Of a stretch of 64,000 nt of DNA, positions 1 to 8,983 are shown piece after piece (within the stretch, counting starts at the first letter, position 1; every line of letters begins with the position of its first letter). The stretch covers positions 1 to 64,000 of the forward strand of contig NZ_BJNZ01000002.1 of the NCBI RefSeq assembly GCF_006539945.1, given 5' to 3'. Source of the stretch: Cellulosimicrobium cellulans. GTDB taxonomy: Bacteria > Actinomycetota > Actinomycetes > Actinomycetales > Cellulomonadaceae. A program made the position numbers and the translations under genes. A model generated the notes under the pieces. The model was given only the letters and a program-made list of their open reading frames with translations. It made no database searches and was not told the DNA's origin.

Positions 1-260
1 ACGAACGACAGCAGGACGACGACCGCGAGCGCCATCCCGAGCCCGCCCCAGAGCACGTGCGCGACGTGCAGGTCTCCCCCGCCCACCTGCGGGTACCCGG
101 AGGCGGCGAGGAGGAAGCGCGTGACGAGCACGGTCGCGACGGTCACGACGAGGAACGTCACGAGGTGGCGTGTCGCGGCGGTGTCGCGCGCGACGCCCAG
201 GCGCAGCGCACGTCCCCGCCGGGTGACGCCGGCGGGGACGCGAGCAGCGCCGTCGCTCAC
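1..260 (-). CDS. Predicted membrane protein, 3' end outside the window
   Basis: I do not recognise the family. The visible 86 residues start at a GTG and hold a basic N-terminus (about 30 residues), a hydrophobic stretch near residues 33-52 ([19 protein letters not shown]) and a second one near 68-85, so it should be an inner-membrane protein with several helices. The GTG start overlaps the stop of der by four bases (GTGA), and a GGGAGAA lies about 10 bases upstream, so it is probably translated together with der. The gene runs off the left edge of the window; the call rests on hydropathy and coupling only. Confidence 0.6.
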   Translation of the reverse strand, partial: MSDGAARVPAGVTRRGRALRLGVARDTAATRHLVTFLVVTVATVLVTRFLLAASGYPQVGGGDLHVAHVLWGGLGMALAVVVLLSF

Positions 261-1801
261 CGCTTGCGCTTCTCCCGCACGCGGACGCTGATCTCGATGG
301 GCGTGCCCTCGAAACCGAACGTCTCGCGCAGACGGCGCTCGATGAACCGGCGGTAGCCGGCCTCGAGGAAGCCGGTCGCGAAGATCACGAACCGCGGCGG
401 CCGCGTGGACGCCTGGGTCGCGAAGAGGATGCGCGGCTGCTTGCCGCCGCGCAGCGGGTGCGGGTGGGCGGCGACGAGCTCGCCGAGGAACGCGTTGAGG
501 CGCCCGGTCGGGATGCGGGTGTCCCAGGACTCGAGCGAGCGCTGGATCGCGGGCACGAGCCGGTCGGTGTGCCAGCCGGTGCGCGCGGAGACGTTGACGC
601 GCGGCGCCCACTGCACCTGGACCAGGTCCTTCTCGATCTCGCGCTCGAGGAACGGGCGGCGGTCCTCGTCCATGAGGTCCCACTTGTTGTAGGCGATGAC
701 GAGGGCGCGGCCCGCGTCGACGACCTGCGAGATGACGCGCGTGTCCTGCTCGGTGAGCGGGACCGACGCGTCGACGAGCACGACCGCGAGCTCGGCCTTC
801 TCGATCGCGGCCTGCGTGCGCAGCGAGGCGTAGAAGTCGGCGCCCTTGGTCTGGTGCACGCGGCGGCGGATGCCGGCGGTGTCGACGAGGACGTAGGGCA
901 CGTCCTTGATCGTCACGAGCTCGTCGACGGGGTCGCGCGTGGTGCCGGCGGTCTCGTCCACGACGACGCGGTCGGCGCCGGCGATCTTGTTGAGCAGCGA
1001 CGACTTGCCGACGTTCGGCCGCCCGATGAGCGCGACGCGGCGCGGCCCCGTGGGTCGCACCTCGCCGTGCGCGGACTCGGTCGGCAGGGCGGCCATGGCG
1101 CCGTCGAGCAGGTCGCCGGTCCCGCGGCCGTGCAGCGCGGACACCGGGTACGGCTCGCCGAGCCCGAGGCTCCACAGGTACGCCGCGTCCGCCTCGCCGG
1201 ACTGTCCGTCGACCTTGTTGGCGCACAGCACGACCGGCTTGCCGGACTCCCGCAGGAGGCGCACGACGCGCTCGTCCGTCGACGTGGCACCGACCGTCGC
1301 GTCCACGACGAACAGCACGGCGTCCGCGAGGGAGATCGCGACCTCCGCCTGCTCGGCGACCTTCGACTCGATGCCCGCGACGTCGACCTCCCAGCCGCCG
1401 GTGTCGACGAGAGTGAACCGACGCCCGGCCCACTCCGCGGGGTAGCTGACGCGGTCGCGCGTGACGCCGGGCTTGTCCTCGACGACGGCCTCGCGGCGCC
1501 CGATGATGCGGTTGACGAGCGTCGACTTGCCGACGTTCGGGCGCCCCACCACGGCGAGGACGGGCAGCGCCGCCTCCGGCTCGTAGCCCTCGATCACCTC
1601 GCCGTCGGCGTCGAGGAGGACGAGGTCGGTGTCCTCGAGCTCGTAGTCCTCGAGGCCGGCGCGCAGCGCACGCTCGCGCGCCGCGTCGTCCGCCGAGTCC
1701 GCGGTGTCCGCGGTGTCCGCGGGCGCCAGGGGCTCCTCGGCCTGCCCGGCGTCGTCGATCTGTCCGGGCGTGCCGGGCTGGGCGGGGTCGGGTGTGGTCA
1801 T
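257..1801 (-). CDS. der: Ribosome-assembly GTPase Der (EngA)
   Basis: Der is an essential GTPase with two tandem G domains that acts in maturation of the 50S ribosomal subunit. Both P-loops are visible as GRPNVGKS near residues 86 and 259, with matching DTGGW/DTAG switch motifs, NKVD and NKWD base-recognition motifs and a C-terminal KH-like domain. An acidic, Ala/Asp-rich extension of about 75 residues precedes the first G domain, common in actinobacterial Der. I chose the ATG at 1801 because GGGAG lies 10 bases upstream; an ATG at 1810 would sit almost on top of that Shine-Dalgarno sequence. The stop overlaps the next gene. Confidence 0.96.
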   Translation of the reverse strand: MTTPDPAQPGTPGQIDDAGQAEEPLAPADTADTADSADDAARERALRAGLEDYELEDTDLVLLDADGEVIEGYEPEAALPVLAVVGRPNVGKSTLVNRIIGRREAVVEDKPGVTRDRVSYPAEWAGRRFTLVDTGGWEVDVAGIESKVAEQAEVAISLADAVLFVVDATVGATSTDERVVRLLRESGKPVVLCANKVDGQSGEADAAYLWSLGLGEPYPVSALHGRGTGDLLDGAMAALPTESAHGEVRPTGPRRVALIGRPNVGKSSLLNKIAGADRVVVDETAGTTRDPVDELVTIKDVPYVLVDTAGIRRRVHQTKGADFYASLRTQAAIEKAELAVVLVDASVPLTEQDTRVISQVVDAGRALVIAYNKWDLMDEDRRPFLEREIEKDLVQVQWAPRVNVSARTGWHTDRLVPAIQRSLESWDTRIPTGRLNAFLGELVAAHPHPLRGGKQPRILFATQASTRPPRFVIFATGFLEAGYRRFIERRLRETFGFEGTPIEISVRVREKRKR

Positions 1802-1885
1802 GACGTCCATTCTCCCAGGCCGCGGGCCGGGCTCCGAACCGGGCCGTCCCGGCGCGGCGCGCGCGCCCTCGGCGAGCGGTCCGTG

Positions 1886-2257
1886 TCAGCCCGTCGCGCC
1901 GTCGCGGCGTGCGGCGAGACGCTCGACGACGGCGCGCACGACGTCGTCGGGCACGGGCTCGGCGAGCGGGAACCGCAGCGTGCCCTTGCCGTCCTGGTAG
2001 CGCGCGACGCGGCGCGCGAGCTCGTCGTCGACCTCCGGGACGGGGTACAGCGACACGTGGTGCGCCCACCCCGCGAGGTAGACGACGTACCGCCCGTCGC
2101 GCGTGAACGTCGGGATCCCGTAGCTGATGCGCTCGTCGAGGCCCGGCACCGTGTCGTGCACGACGGCGCGCAGGTGCGCGACGACCTCGCGCGCGTCCGG
2201 GGCGAGCGTCGCGAGGTACTCGTCGACGGTCGTGGGCTTGCCCGGAGCGTCCGTCAT
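1886..2257 (-). CDS. DUF1801 (YdhG-like) protein
   Basis: This small 123-residue protein matches the DUF1801/YdhG family, which has no settled biochemical role. Family-like features are the N-terminal TVDEYLATLAPDAREVVAHLR helix region, the ISYGIPTF segment, and the aromatic GRYVVYLAGWAHHVSLYPV core followed by KGTLRFPL. Start choice is clear: GGAGGAGAG stands 7 bases before the ATG. It lies between a transporter gene (78 bases upstream) and der (84 bases downstream) on the same strand, inside what is usually an uninterrupted cmk-plsC-der neighbourhood, so it looks like a local insertion of accessory genes. Confidence 0.8.
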   Translation of the reverse strand: MTDAPGKPTTVDEYLATLAPDAREVVAHLRAVVHDTVPGLDERISYGIPTFTRDGRYVVYLAGWAHHVSLYPVPEVDDELARRVARYQDGKGTLRFPLAEPVPDDVVRAVVERLAARRDGATG

Positions 2258-2335
2258 CCGCTCTCTCCTCCGCACGTGCTGGCCGGCGTCCGTGACCTCG
2301 CGTCGGCACGTCCTCCTGGCCGGCTACGCGCGAAC

Positions 2336-3304
2336 CTACCGCGCGGCGGGCGACCCCGCGAGGCGCACGAGCACCACGCCGGCGACGACGAGGACGCCGC
2401 CCGCGGCCTGCACGAGGGTGGGCACCTCGCCGAGCAGGAGCCAGGCGATGACGACGGCGAACAGCACCTCGGACAGGCCGACGAACGACGCGAAGCGCTC
2501 GCCCATGCGCACGGTGGCGGCCACGCCGGACACGTACGCGAACGCGGTCGCCACGAGCACGACGACGGCGAGCGGCACGTACCAGGGCGCGGGCGACCCG
2601 AGCAGCACGACGTCTACGAACGGCGCGGCGAACGGCAGCACGCCCACGAGCCCGGCGATGCCCAGCGCGAGCGCCCCGACGCCCAGTCCCGACGCGGCGA
2701 GCGCGACGGGCGGCAGCCGGGTCGGGCGGGCCGACAGCACGAAGTAGGCACCGAGGCCCACGGCCGCACCGAGGGCGAAGAGGACACCGAGGAGATCGGG
2801 GCGCGCGCCGGCGGGATCCACGACGAGCACGAGCCCGGCGACCGCGACCACGCAGCCCGCGAGCGTGAGCCGCGGCGGGACGTGCCGCGTACGCAGCCAC
2901 GCGAGTCCCACGAGCAGCACCGGGGCGAGGTACTCCACGAGCAGCGCGATGCCGACCGGCATCCGCGCGACGGCCGCGAAGTAGCAGAGCTGGGTCGCGG
3001 CGATCGCGAGGAGGCCGAACCCGAGGACGAGGCGCCACTCCTCGCGCAGCATCCGGTGGCTGCCCCGCAGCGCGACCGCCGCGACGGGGGCGAGGACGAG
3101 AGCCGAGCACAGGGCGCGCGCGAACACGGCGGCGCCGGGGGTCCACCCCGCCTCGAGCAGCGGCTTGACGAACGGACCGCTCGCGCCGAACGCGAGCGCG
3201 GACGCGAGGCCGACGAGGATGCCCGTGCCCGGGCGGTCGCCCACGACGTGCGCCGTCGTGGGTCCCGTCGGCCCGCCGAGCCTCCCCTCCGGCGAGGCGG
3301 TCAC
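2336..3304 (-). CDS. EamA/DMT-family transporter
   Basis: This 322-residue protein has about ten hydrophobic helices arranged as two EamA repeats, the hallmark of the drug/metabolite transporter superfamily (RhaT/YdcZ-like exporters). The first repeat carries GILVGLASALAFGASGP, the second starts near DLLGVLFALGAAVGLGAYF and ends with the conserved FVGLSEVLFAVVIAWLLLGE segment. The substrate cannot be told from sequence; amino-acid or metabolite export is typical. The GTG start overlaps the stop of the upstream acyltransferase gene by four bases, implying coupled translation although no strong Shine-Dalgarno is present. Confidence 0.85.
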   Translation of the reverse strand: MTASPEGRLGGPTGPTTAHVVGDRPGTGILVGLASALAFGASGPFVKPLLEAGWTPGAAVFARALCSALVLAPVAAVALRGSHRMLREEWRLVLGFGLLAIAATQLCYFAAVARMPVGIALLVEYLAPVLLVGLAWLRTRHVPPRLTLAGCVVAVAGLVLVVDPAGARPDLLGVLFALGAAVGLGAYFVLSARPTRLPPVALAASGLGVGALALGIAGLVGVLPFAAPFVDVVLLGSPAPWYVPLAVVVLVATAFAYVSGVAATVRMGERFASFVGLSEVLFAVVIAWLLLGEVPTLVQAAGGVLVVAGVVLVRLAGSPAAR

Positions 3305-4005
3305 GGCGTCGCCCGCCGCTCCCGGTTCGGGTCGTCCGTGGGCAGCGCCACGCCGGTCCGGGCGACGGTGTCCGCGACGAGGACCGCGAGGGCGGTGCGG
3401 ATGCTCTCGTTCGCGTCCTCGAGCGCCTGCTTGCCGCTCACCCCGGGCGCCCGCTCGACGGCGAACGGCTCGCCGAACCGGACCACGAGGCGCCGGCGCA
3501 GTCCCGGGATCCGGTTGACGCCCTCGCCCGTGCGGCGCGTGCCGAGCACGGCCACCGGCACGACACGGGCTCCCCCGTTGAGCGCGAGCCACGCGACTCC
3601 CGCGCGCGCCGACGTCGCATCGCCGCGCCCGCGGTTTCCCTCCGGGAACACGCCGACCGCGCCGTCGCGGCGCAGCACGCCCAGCCCCGTCGCGAGCGCG
3701 CGCCGCCCGCCGCTGCGGTCCACGGGGATCTGGCCCGCCGCGCGCAGGACCCACCCGACCGGCCCGACGAACATCTCCTCCTTGACGAGGACGTGCAGCG
3801 GGCGGGGCGCGACGCCGAGCACGATCGGCCCGTCGACCACGCCCGTGTGGTTCGCCGCGAGCACGACGGGGCCGTCGGCCGGCACGTTCTCCGCGCCGAT
3901 GACCTGGGTCGACCAGACGACGCGCGCGAGGAAGCGGCCGACCCAGCGCGACCAGGCCGGTCCCGCGGGCGACGGCACCCGCACGGCCGCCGAGCCCGTG
4001 CTCAC
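3301..4005 (-). CDS. PlsC-like lysophospholipid acyltransferase
   Basis: A 234-residue member of the 1-acyl-sn-glycerol-3-phosphate acyltransferase family, which transfers an acyl chain to a lysophospholipid at the membrane. The HX4D catalytic motif appears as NHTGVVD, the substrate-binding FPEG motif as FPEGNRGRGD, and VPVAVLGT is the fourth family block. The GTG start overlaps the stop of cmk by four bases (GTGA) with AGGG just upstream. Position between cmk and der is the standard actinobacterial arrangement. Whether it is the main PlsC or a specialised acyltransferase is not decidable here. Confidence 0.88.
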   Translation of the reverse strand: MSTGSAAVRVPSPAGPAWSRWVGRFLARVVWSTQVIGAENVPADGPVVLAANHTGVVDGPIVLGVAPRPLHVLVKEEMFVGPVGWVLRAAGQIPVDRSGGRRALATGLGVLRRDGAVGVFPEGNRGRGDATSARAGVAWLALNGGARVVPVAVLGTRRTGEGVNRIPGLRRRLVVRFGEPFAVERAPGVSGKQALEDANESIRTALAVLVADTVARTGVALPTDDPNRERRATP

Positions 4006-4754
4006 GAGCCCTGGCGCGGCCCGACCACCCGCCCGGTGACCTGCTCGACGACGGCGAGCACCGCGTCGATCGTCTGCTCGAGGTCGAGCTCGGAGGAGTC
4101 GACCGTCACGACCCCGTCCGCCGCGACCTGGAACTGCGAGACGGTCGCGTCGTCGCGGTCCCGGCGCAGCACCTGGTCCTTCGTCGCCTCGACGGCGGCG
4201 GCGTCGGCCGTGCCGTGCACGTCGAGGGAGCGGCGCGCCAGGCGCGCCTCCTCGCTCGCGGTGAGCAGGACGCGCGCGTCCGCGTCGGGCGCGACGACCG
4301 TCGTGATGTCCCGGCCCTCCGCGACCACGCCCCGACCGCCCGCGAAGCCCTCGGGCGTCCGCTCGACCTCGATCACCGCACGCTGGAGGCGGCGCAGCTC
4401 CGCGCGCACGTCGAGGTTGGTCGCGACCGCGCTCACGGCCGTGGAGATCTCCGTGGACCGGATCGCCTCGCCGACGTCGGTGCCGTCCACGTGGACCGTC
4501 GGGCCGGAGGGGTCCAGGCCCATGACCAGCGGCATGACGCGCACCGCGTGCGCGACCGCCGCCTGGTCGGCGAGGTCCTCGCCGCGGTGCAGGCACCACC
4601 ACGTCGCCGCCCGGTACATCGCGCCCGTGTCCAGGTACGCGAGACCGAGCCGGCGCGCGACGCCCTTGGACACGCTCGACTTGCCGGACCCCGAGGGTCC
4701 GTCGACCGCGATCGTCAGCGCGGCGCCCACGGCACCGGTCTCCCCCGCGCTCAC
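4002..4754 (-). CDS. cmk: Cytidylate kinase
   Basis: Cmk phosphorylates CMP and dCMP with ATP in pyrimidine nucleotide recycling. The 250-residue protein has the P-loop GPSGSGKS at residues 19-26, the YLDTGAMYR substrate motif, the EGRDITTVV segment and the LTAS/RR lid residues typical of the family. The GTG start overlaps the chorismate mutase stop (GTGA), with AAGGA 9 bases upstream. Its own stop overlaps the acyltransferase start, so three genes in a row are joined by four-base overlaps. Confidence 0.96.
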   Translation of the reverse strand: MSAGETGAVGAALTIAVDGPSGSGKSSVSKGVARRLGLAYLDTGAMYRAATWWCLHRGEDLADQAAVAHAVRVMPLVMGLDPSGPTVHVDGTDVGEAIRSTEISTAVSAVATNLDVRAELRRLQRAVIEVERTPEGFAGGRGVVAEGRDITTVVAPDADARVLLTASEEARLARRSLDVHGTADAAAVEATKDQVLRRDRDDATVSQFQVAADGVVTVDSSELDLEQTIDAVLAVVEQVTGRVVGPRQGS

Positions 4755-5113
4755 TGGGCCAGGTCCTTGCGCAGCGACGTGGCACCGTGCAGGTACACGT
4801 GCTGGACGGCGGACCGCTCCACGTCGAGGTCGGCGTGCGCCATGAGGCGCACGACGCGAGGCAACGCGTGCGGCACGGCGATCTCCGTCGCGCACATGAG
4901 CGGCACGTCGCCGAGCCCCATCTCGCGCGCCGCGGCCGCCGGGAAGTCGGCGACGAGATCGGGCGTGCACGTGAAGAGGATCGAGATGAGCGCGTCGGTG
5001 TCGACGGCGTTCGCGTCGAGCACCTCCTGGACGAGCTCGCGCGTGCGCTCGAAGAGGTGCTCGCGCTCGTCGACGTCGAGCTGGGTCGCGCCCCGGATCG
5101 CCCGGACCGGCAT
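4751..5113 (-). CDS. aroH: Monofunctional chorismate mutase, AroH class
   Basis: This 120-residue protein matches the trimeric AroH-class chorismate mutases, which convert chorismate to prephenate on the way to Phe and Tyr. Family features are the N-terminal VRAIRGATQLDVDE start with its active-site Arg, the LISILFTCTPDL segment, FPAAAAREMG, the conserved PLMCATEI, and the C-terminal VQHVYLHGA. Length agrees with the class (115-130). AAGGAG lies 8 bases before the ATG. It sits between the pseudouridine synthase and cmk genes. Confidence 0.93.
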   Translation of the reverse strand: MPVRAIRGATQLDVDEREHLFERTRELVQEVLDANAVDTDALISILFTCTPDLVADFPAAAAREMGLGDVPLMCATEIAVPHALPRVVRLMAHADLDVERSAVQHVYLHGATSLRKDLAQ

Positions 5114-5194
5114 GGGTGGTGCTCCTTCAGTGCGGGACGGCCCGCCTCACGGCGGTCCGTCGGGAGGGTGGTGCAGGTGAGGAGGGCTCGGGCC

Positions 5195-6220
5195 CTAGAG
5201 CCCGACGCTCGCCATGAGGCTGCCGAGCTCGGTCCGGCCGAGGACGCGCGTCGTCCCCGGGCGCAGGTTGCCCAGCGCGATGGGGCCGATGCGCGTGCGC
5301 ACGAGGCGCGTCACGGGGAAGCCGACCTCCTCGAACATGCGCCGCACCACGCGGTTGCGCCCCGAGTGCAGCACGACCTCGATCATCGTCTGGTCCGCGA
5401 CCTGGTCGACCACGCGGTAAGCGTCCGCGCGCACGACGCCGTCCTCGAGCTCGATGCCGTGCAGGAACTTGTTCGCGACGTTGCCGGGCACCTTCCCGCG
5501 CACTGTGACCAGGTAGGTCTTGGCGACCTCGTGCGACGGGTGGGCGAGGTGGTTCGCGAGCTCGCCGTCGTTCGTCAGCAGGAGCAGGCCCTCGCTGTCC
5601 GCGTCGAGCCGCCCGACGTGGAAGAGGCGCTCGGAGCGGTCCGCGACGAGCTCGGCGATGGACGGGCGACCGTCGGGGTCGTGCATCGTCGACACCACGC
5701 CGCGCGGCTTGTTCAGCGCGAGCGTCACGCGCGAGGAGTCGAGCTGCAGCCGCATCCCGTCGACGTGCACGACGGCGCGCTCCGGGTCGATCCGCACGCC
5801 CAGCTCGGTCACGCGGACGCCGTCGACCTCGACGCGCCCCTGGGAGATGAGCTCCTCGCACGCGCGACGCGACCCGAGACCCGCCGAGGCGAGCACCTTC
5901 TGGAGGCGCACGCCGTCCTCGACGTGCACGTCGCGCTGCGGCTCGGTGGGCTGCCCGCGGCCCGGACGGCGCGGCCGACCGGCCTGCTGCCCGCCGCGGG
6001 ACGGCGTCGTGCCGCGCCCCGCGCCCTGGCCACCCCGGCCGGCGCTCGCGCCACGAGCGCCGGACGCGCCCTTCGAGCCGGATCCGCCCCGCCCGGGCGC
6101 CCCGCCCGAGCGCGCGGCTCCCCCACCGCGGGGGCCGCCGCGACGCGCGTCGCCCGCCCCGTCGCGCGGGGAGCGCCCGCGCCCCCCGTCGCCGGGCTGG
6201 CGTCCGTCCTTCGAGCTCAT
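5195..6220 (-). CDS. rluB: RsuA/RluB-family rRNA pseudouridine synthase
   Basis: This enzyme isomerises a specific uridine to pseudouridine in 23S rRNA, most likely as RluB. After a Gly/Arg/Ser-rich disordered extension of about 95 residues comes an S4 RNA-binding domain (VRLQKVLASAGLGSRRACEELI) and the catalytic domain with GRLDADSEGLLLLTNDG, whose Asp is the catalytic residue, and the RNRVVRRMFE motif. The long basic low-complexity N-terminus is common in actinobacteria and may add RNA affinity. The ATG overlaps the scpB stop (ATGA), with AAGGA 5 bases upstream. The scpA-scpB-rluB order is widespread in Gram-positives. Confidence 0.93.
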   Translation of the reverse strand: MSSKDGRQPGDGGRGRSPRDGAGDARRGGPRGGGAARSGGAPGRGGSGSKGASGARGASAGRGGQGAGRGTTPSRGGQQAGRPRRPGRGQPTEPQRDVHVEDGVRLQKVLASAGLGSRRACEELISQGRVEVDGVRVTELGVRIDPERAVVHVDGMRLQLDSSRVTLALNKPRGVVSTMHDPDGRPSIAELVADRSERLFHVGRLDADSEGLLLLTNDGELANHLAHPSHEVAKTYLVTVRGKVPGNVANKFLHGIELEDGVVRADAYRVVDQVADQTMIEVVLHSGRNRVVRRMFEEVGFPVTRLVRTRIGPIALGNLRPGTTRVLGRTELGSLMASVGL

Positions 6221-6981
6221 GCGTGTCCTTCGTCCGTCGTGTCCTGCGTGGCGTCGTGCGGCGTCGGGGCCGGCGCCGGTGCGTCGTCCCCGCCGTCAGC
6301 CGCGCCGTCGGAGAGAACCGTCGCGGGCACGACGGCTGCTGCCCGCGCGGGTCCGCGCAGGTCGGCGAGCCCGTCCAGGCCCTCGAGGTCGTCCATGTCC
6401 GGCAGGTGCGGCGCGAGCGGGGGCAGCTCGTCGAGCGACGTGAAGCCCATGCGCTCGAGGAAGTAGCCCGTGGTGCCGAACAGGCCGGCGCCGGTGTGCG
6501 GGTCCTGACCGACCTCGGCCACGAGCCCGCGCGCCACGAGAGTGCGCACCACGCCGTCCACGTTGACCCCTCGCACCGCCGACACCTGGCCGCGGCTGAC
6601 CGGTTGACGGTACGCGATCACAGCCAGAGTCTCCAACGCCGCCTGCGTGAGCCGCGCCGTCTGGCCGCCCTGCACGAACCGTCCCACGACCTCCGCGTGC
6701 GCGGGCGCGGAGTAGACGCGCCAGCCGCCGCCCGCCTCGCGCAGCTCGAACCCGCGGGGTCGCCCGCCGTCGTCGCCACGGTACTCGGCGGCGAGGTCGT
6801 GCAGCGCGGTCAGCACGTCGTCGACCGGGACGGCGAGCGCCGTCGCGAGCTCGACCACGGGGATCGGCTCGTCCGCGACCATGAGCACGGCCTCCAGGGC
6901 GGCGGGCAGGCCGCCCGGGAGGTCGTGCACGGCCGGCGCGAGGACCTCGTCGAGGACGGGGGCGCCGTCGGGCTGCGTCAC
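6217..6981 (-). CDS. scpB: Segregation and condensation protein B
   Basis: ScpB is the winged-helix (kite) subunit that binds ScpA and SMC in the bacterial condensin complex. The 254-residue protein has the family core: ALEAVLMVADEPIPVVELA, the LTQAALETLAVIAYRQPVSRGQ motif, and GLVAEVGQDPHTGAGLFGTT leading to FLERMGFTSLDELPPL. An Asp/Ala/Pro-rich tail of roughly 60 residues follows. The GTG start overlaps the scpA stop (GTGA) with a strong AGGAGG 7 bases upstream. Confidence 0.95.
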   Translation of the reverse strand: MTQPDGAPVLDEVLAPAVHDLPGGLPAALEAVLMVADEPIPVVELATALAVPVDDVLTALHDLAAEYRGDDGGRPRGFELREAGGGWRVYSAPAHAEVVGRFVQGGQTARLTQAALETLAVIAYRQPVSRGQVSAVRGVNVDGVVRTLVARGLVAEVGQDPHTGAGLFGTTGYFLERMGFTSLDELPPLAPHLPDMDDLEGLDGLADLRGPARAAAVVPATVLSDGAADGGDDAPAPAPTPHDATQDTTDEGHA

Positions 6982-7913
6982 GCGGGGACCTCCTGAGCGG
7001 TGGGGTCGAGGGCGTCGGCAGGCTCGCCGTCGCCCTCGTCGAACTCGCTGCCGACGTCGGCGAGCGCGGGCTCGGGCGCGTCGTCGCCCGACCACCGCAC
7101 GGTGAGCTCGCCGAGCGGCGTCATCTGGTCGAACGCGACGAGCGCCTGGCGGAACAGCTCGAGCAGGGCGAGGAACCGGGCGACGACCACGGCGGTCTCC
7201 CCCGCGTCCGCGACGAGGGCGCGGAACGTCGTCGTGCCGTGGCTGCGGACGCGGTCCACGACGATGCCCGCCTGCTCGCGCACGCTCACCGCAGGCGCGT
7301 GCAGGTGGTCGAGCGAGACGCCGGGCGGGGGCGCCTTGGGCGCGAGCGCCCGGGCCGCGAGCGCGGCGAGCTGGTCGGGCCCCATGGTCCACACGAGCTC
7401 GGGCAGGAGCGCGGCGAGGTGCGGCTCGAGCTGCACGACGCGCGGGAAGCGGCGCCCCGCGCTCTCGAACCGCTCCGCGAGGACGCCCGACACGTCCTTG
7501 TACGCGCGGTACTGGAGGAGCCGGGCGAACAGGAGGTCGCGCGCCTCGAGCAGCGCGAGGTCCTCGTCGTCCTCGACGCTGCCCGTGGGCAGCAGTCGCG
7601 CGGCCTTGAGGTCGAGCAGCGTCGCCGCCACGACGAGGAACTCGCTCGCGGTCCCGAGGTCCCACCCGGGGTGGTCCTCCCCCGCGGCGCGGGCTGCGGC
7701 GGCCGCGCGCTCGGCGTCGCGGATGTACGCGATGAAGTCGTCCGTCACGCGCGCGAGCGCGACCTCGGTGATGTCGAGCTTGTGCTTGGTGATGAGCGAC
7801 AGCAGCAGGTCGAACGGGCCGCTGAAGTTGTCGAGGCGGACCTCGAAGCCGGTCCGTGCCGGCGAGGCCGAGCCGGGCGGTGACTCGGGCGGCGCGTCAG
7901 GCGGCGTCGCCAC
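6978..7913 (-). CDS. scpA: Segregation and condensation protein A
   Basis: ScpA is the kleisin subunit that bridges the SMC heads. The 311-residue sequence shows the conserved N-terminal FEVRLDNFSGPFDLLLSLI segment, KHKLDITEVALARVTDDFI, the LVVAATLLDLKAARLLP block, and a C-terminal winged-helix region (FLALLELFRQALVAFDQ) that contacts the SMC ATPase head. The start is GTG with GGGAG 9 bases upstream and lies 17 bases inside the end of the parA-like gene, so the two are translationally linked. Confidence 0.95.
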   Translation of the reverse strand: MATPPDAPPESPPGSASPARTGFEVRLDNFSGPFDLLLSLITKHKLDITEVALARVTDDFIAYIRDAERAAAAARAAGEDHPGWDLGTASEFLVVAATLLDLKAARLLPTGSVEDDEDLALLEARDLLFARLLQYRAYKDVSGVLAERFESAGRRFPRVVQLEPHLAALLPELVWTMGPDQLAALAARALAPKAPPPGVSLDHLHAPAVSVREQAGIVVDRVRSHGTTTFRALVADAGETAVVVARFLALLELFRQALVAFDQMTPLGELTVRWSGDDAPEPALADVGSEFDEGDGEPADALDPTAQEVPA

Positions 7914-8904
7914 GGGCGACCAGCTCCCGGGCGAGCTGCCGGTAGGCGACGGCGCCGGGGTGCGTCGGCGCGTAGACGGTGATGGGCTCGGCCGCGACGG
8001 ACGCGTCGGGGAACTTCACGGTGCGCCCGATGACGGTCTGGAGCAGCTTGTCCCCGAACGCCTCGTGCACGCGCGCCACGACCTCGCGCGAGTGCAGGGT
8101 GCGCGAGTCGAACATCGTCGCCAGGATGCCGTCGACCTCGAGGCGCGGGTTGAGCCGGTCACGCACCTTCTCGATCGTCTCGACGAGCAGGGCCACGCCG
8201 CGCAGCGCGAAGAACTCGCACTCGAGCGGGATGAGGACGCCGTGCGCGGCGGTGAGCGCGTTGACCGTGAGCAGGCCGAGCGAGGGCTGGCAGTCCACGA
8301 GGATGACGTCGTAGTCGTCGACCACGGGCCGCAGCACGCGCGACAGGACGGACTCGCGCGCCACCTCGCCGACGAGCTGGACCTCGGCGGCCGACAGGTC
8401 GATGTTGGCGGGCAGGAGGTCGAGGTTCTCGACCTCGGTCGGGACGAGCACGTCGTGGATGTCCGCGCCCCGCTCCATGAGCAGGTTGTAGACCGTGCGG
8501 TCGAGCTCGTGCGGGTTGACGCCGAGCCCGACGGACGCCGCCCCCTGCGGGTCGAAGTCGACGAGCAGGACCTTGCGGCCGTACTCGGCGAGCGTCGCGC
8601 CGAGGTTGATGGTGGTCGTCGTCTTGCCGACGCCGCCCTTCTGGTTGCACATCGCGATGATGCGTCCGGGGCCGTGCGACGCGAGCGGTGCGGGGACCGG
8701 GAACTCGGGCAGGGGGCGGCCGACCACGTCGGTGGGCCGCTCGGCCCGCTCGGCGCTCTCGCCGTTCGAGGCGTGCTCGGCGACGGGTGCGACGTCGCGC
8801 TCGGCGGAGGTCACGGGGGCGGCCGGACGGACGGCGTCGCCGTGCGAGCTCTGCGCGCCGCGCGTCTCGGGCTGGGTCTCGGCCTGGCTGCTCACGCTCG
8901 CCAC
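7897..8904 (-). CDS. ParA/Soj-family ATPase
   Basis: This is a ParA-type Walker ATPase of 335 residues. An unstructured Ala/Glu-rich N-terminus of about 78 residues precedes the deviant Walker A CNQKGGVGKTTTT (near 86-98), the Walker A-prime VDFDPQGAAS, and the Walker B VILVDCQPSLGLLT. No parB or parS-like sequence is seen next to it; the neighbours are xerD (78 bases upstream) and scpA (overlapping). In actinobacteria this orphan ParA beside scpAB is common and distinct from the origin-proximal parAB. Start is GTG with only a weak GAGG; a second GTG three codons in is possible. Confidence 0.9.
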   Translation of the reverse strand: MASVSSQAETQPETRGAQSSHGDAVRPAAPVTSAERDVAPVAEHASNGESAERAERPTDVVGRPLPEFPVPAPLASHGPGRIIAMCNQKGGVGKTTTTINLGATLAEYGRKVLLVDFDPQGAASVGLGVNPHELDRTVYNLLMERGADIHDVLVPTEVENLDLLPANIDLSAAEVQLVGEVARESVLSRVLRPVVDDYDVILVDCQPSLGLLTVNALTAAHGVLIPLECEFFALRGVALLVETIEKVRDRLNPRLEVDGILATMFDSRTLHSREVVARVHEAFGDKLLQTVIGRTVKFPDASVAAEPITVYAPTHPGAVAYRQLARELVARGDAA

Positions 8905-8983
8905 GGTATCGCAGGACCTCGCCCCCGCTCGTGCGCACGCGCCCGCGCGCCGCGTTCCCGCCCGTCGCTCGGGAACGGCTCCG

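Noticed and set aside
458-4039. A 1193-codon open frame on the plus strand
   Set aside because: It runs antisense to der, the transporter and the acyltransferase, all recognisable families. Its translation is Arg/Ala/Asp-rich with no domain, as expected for a shadow frame in GC-rich DNA.
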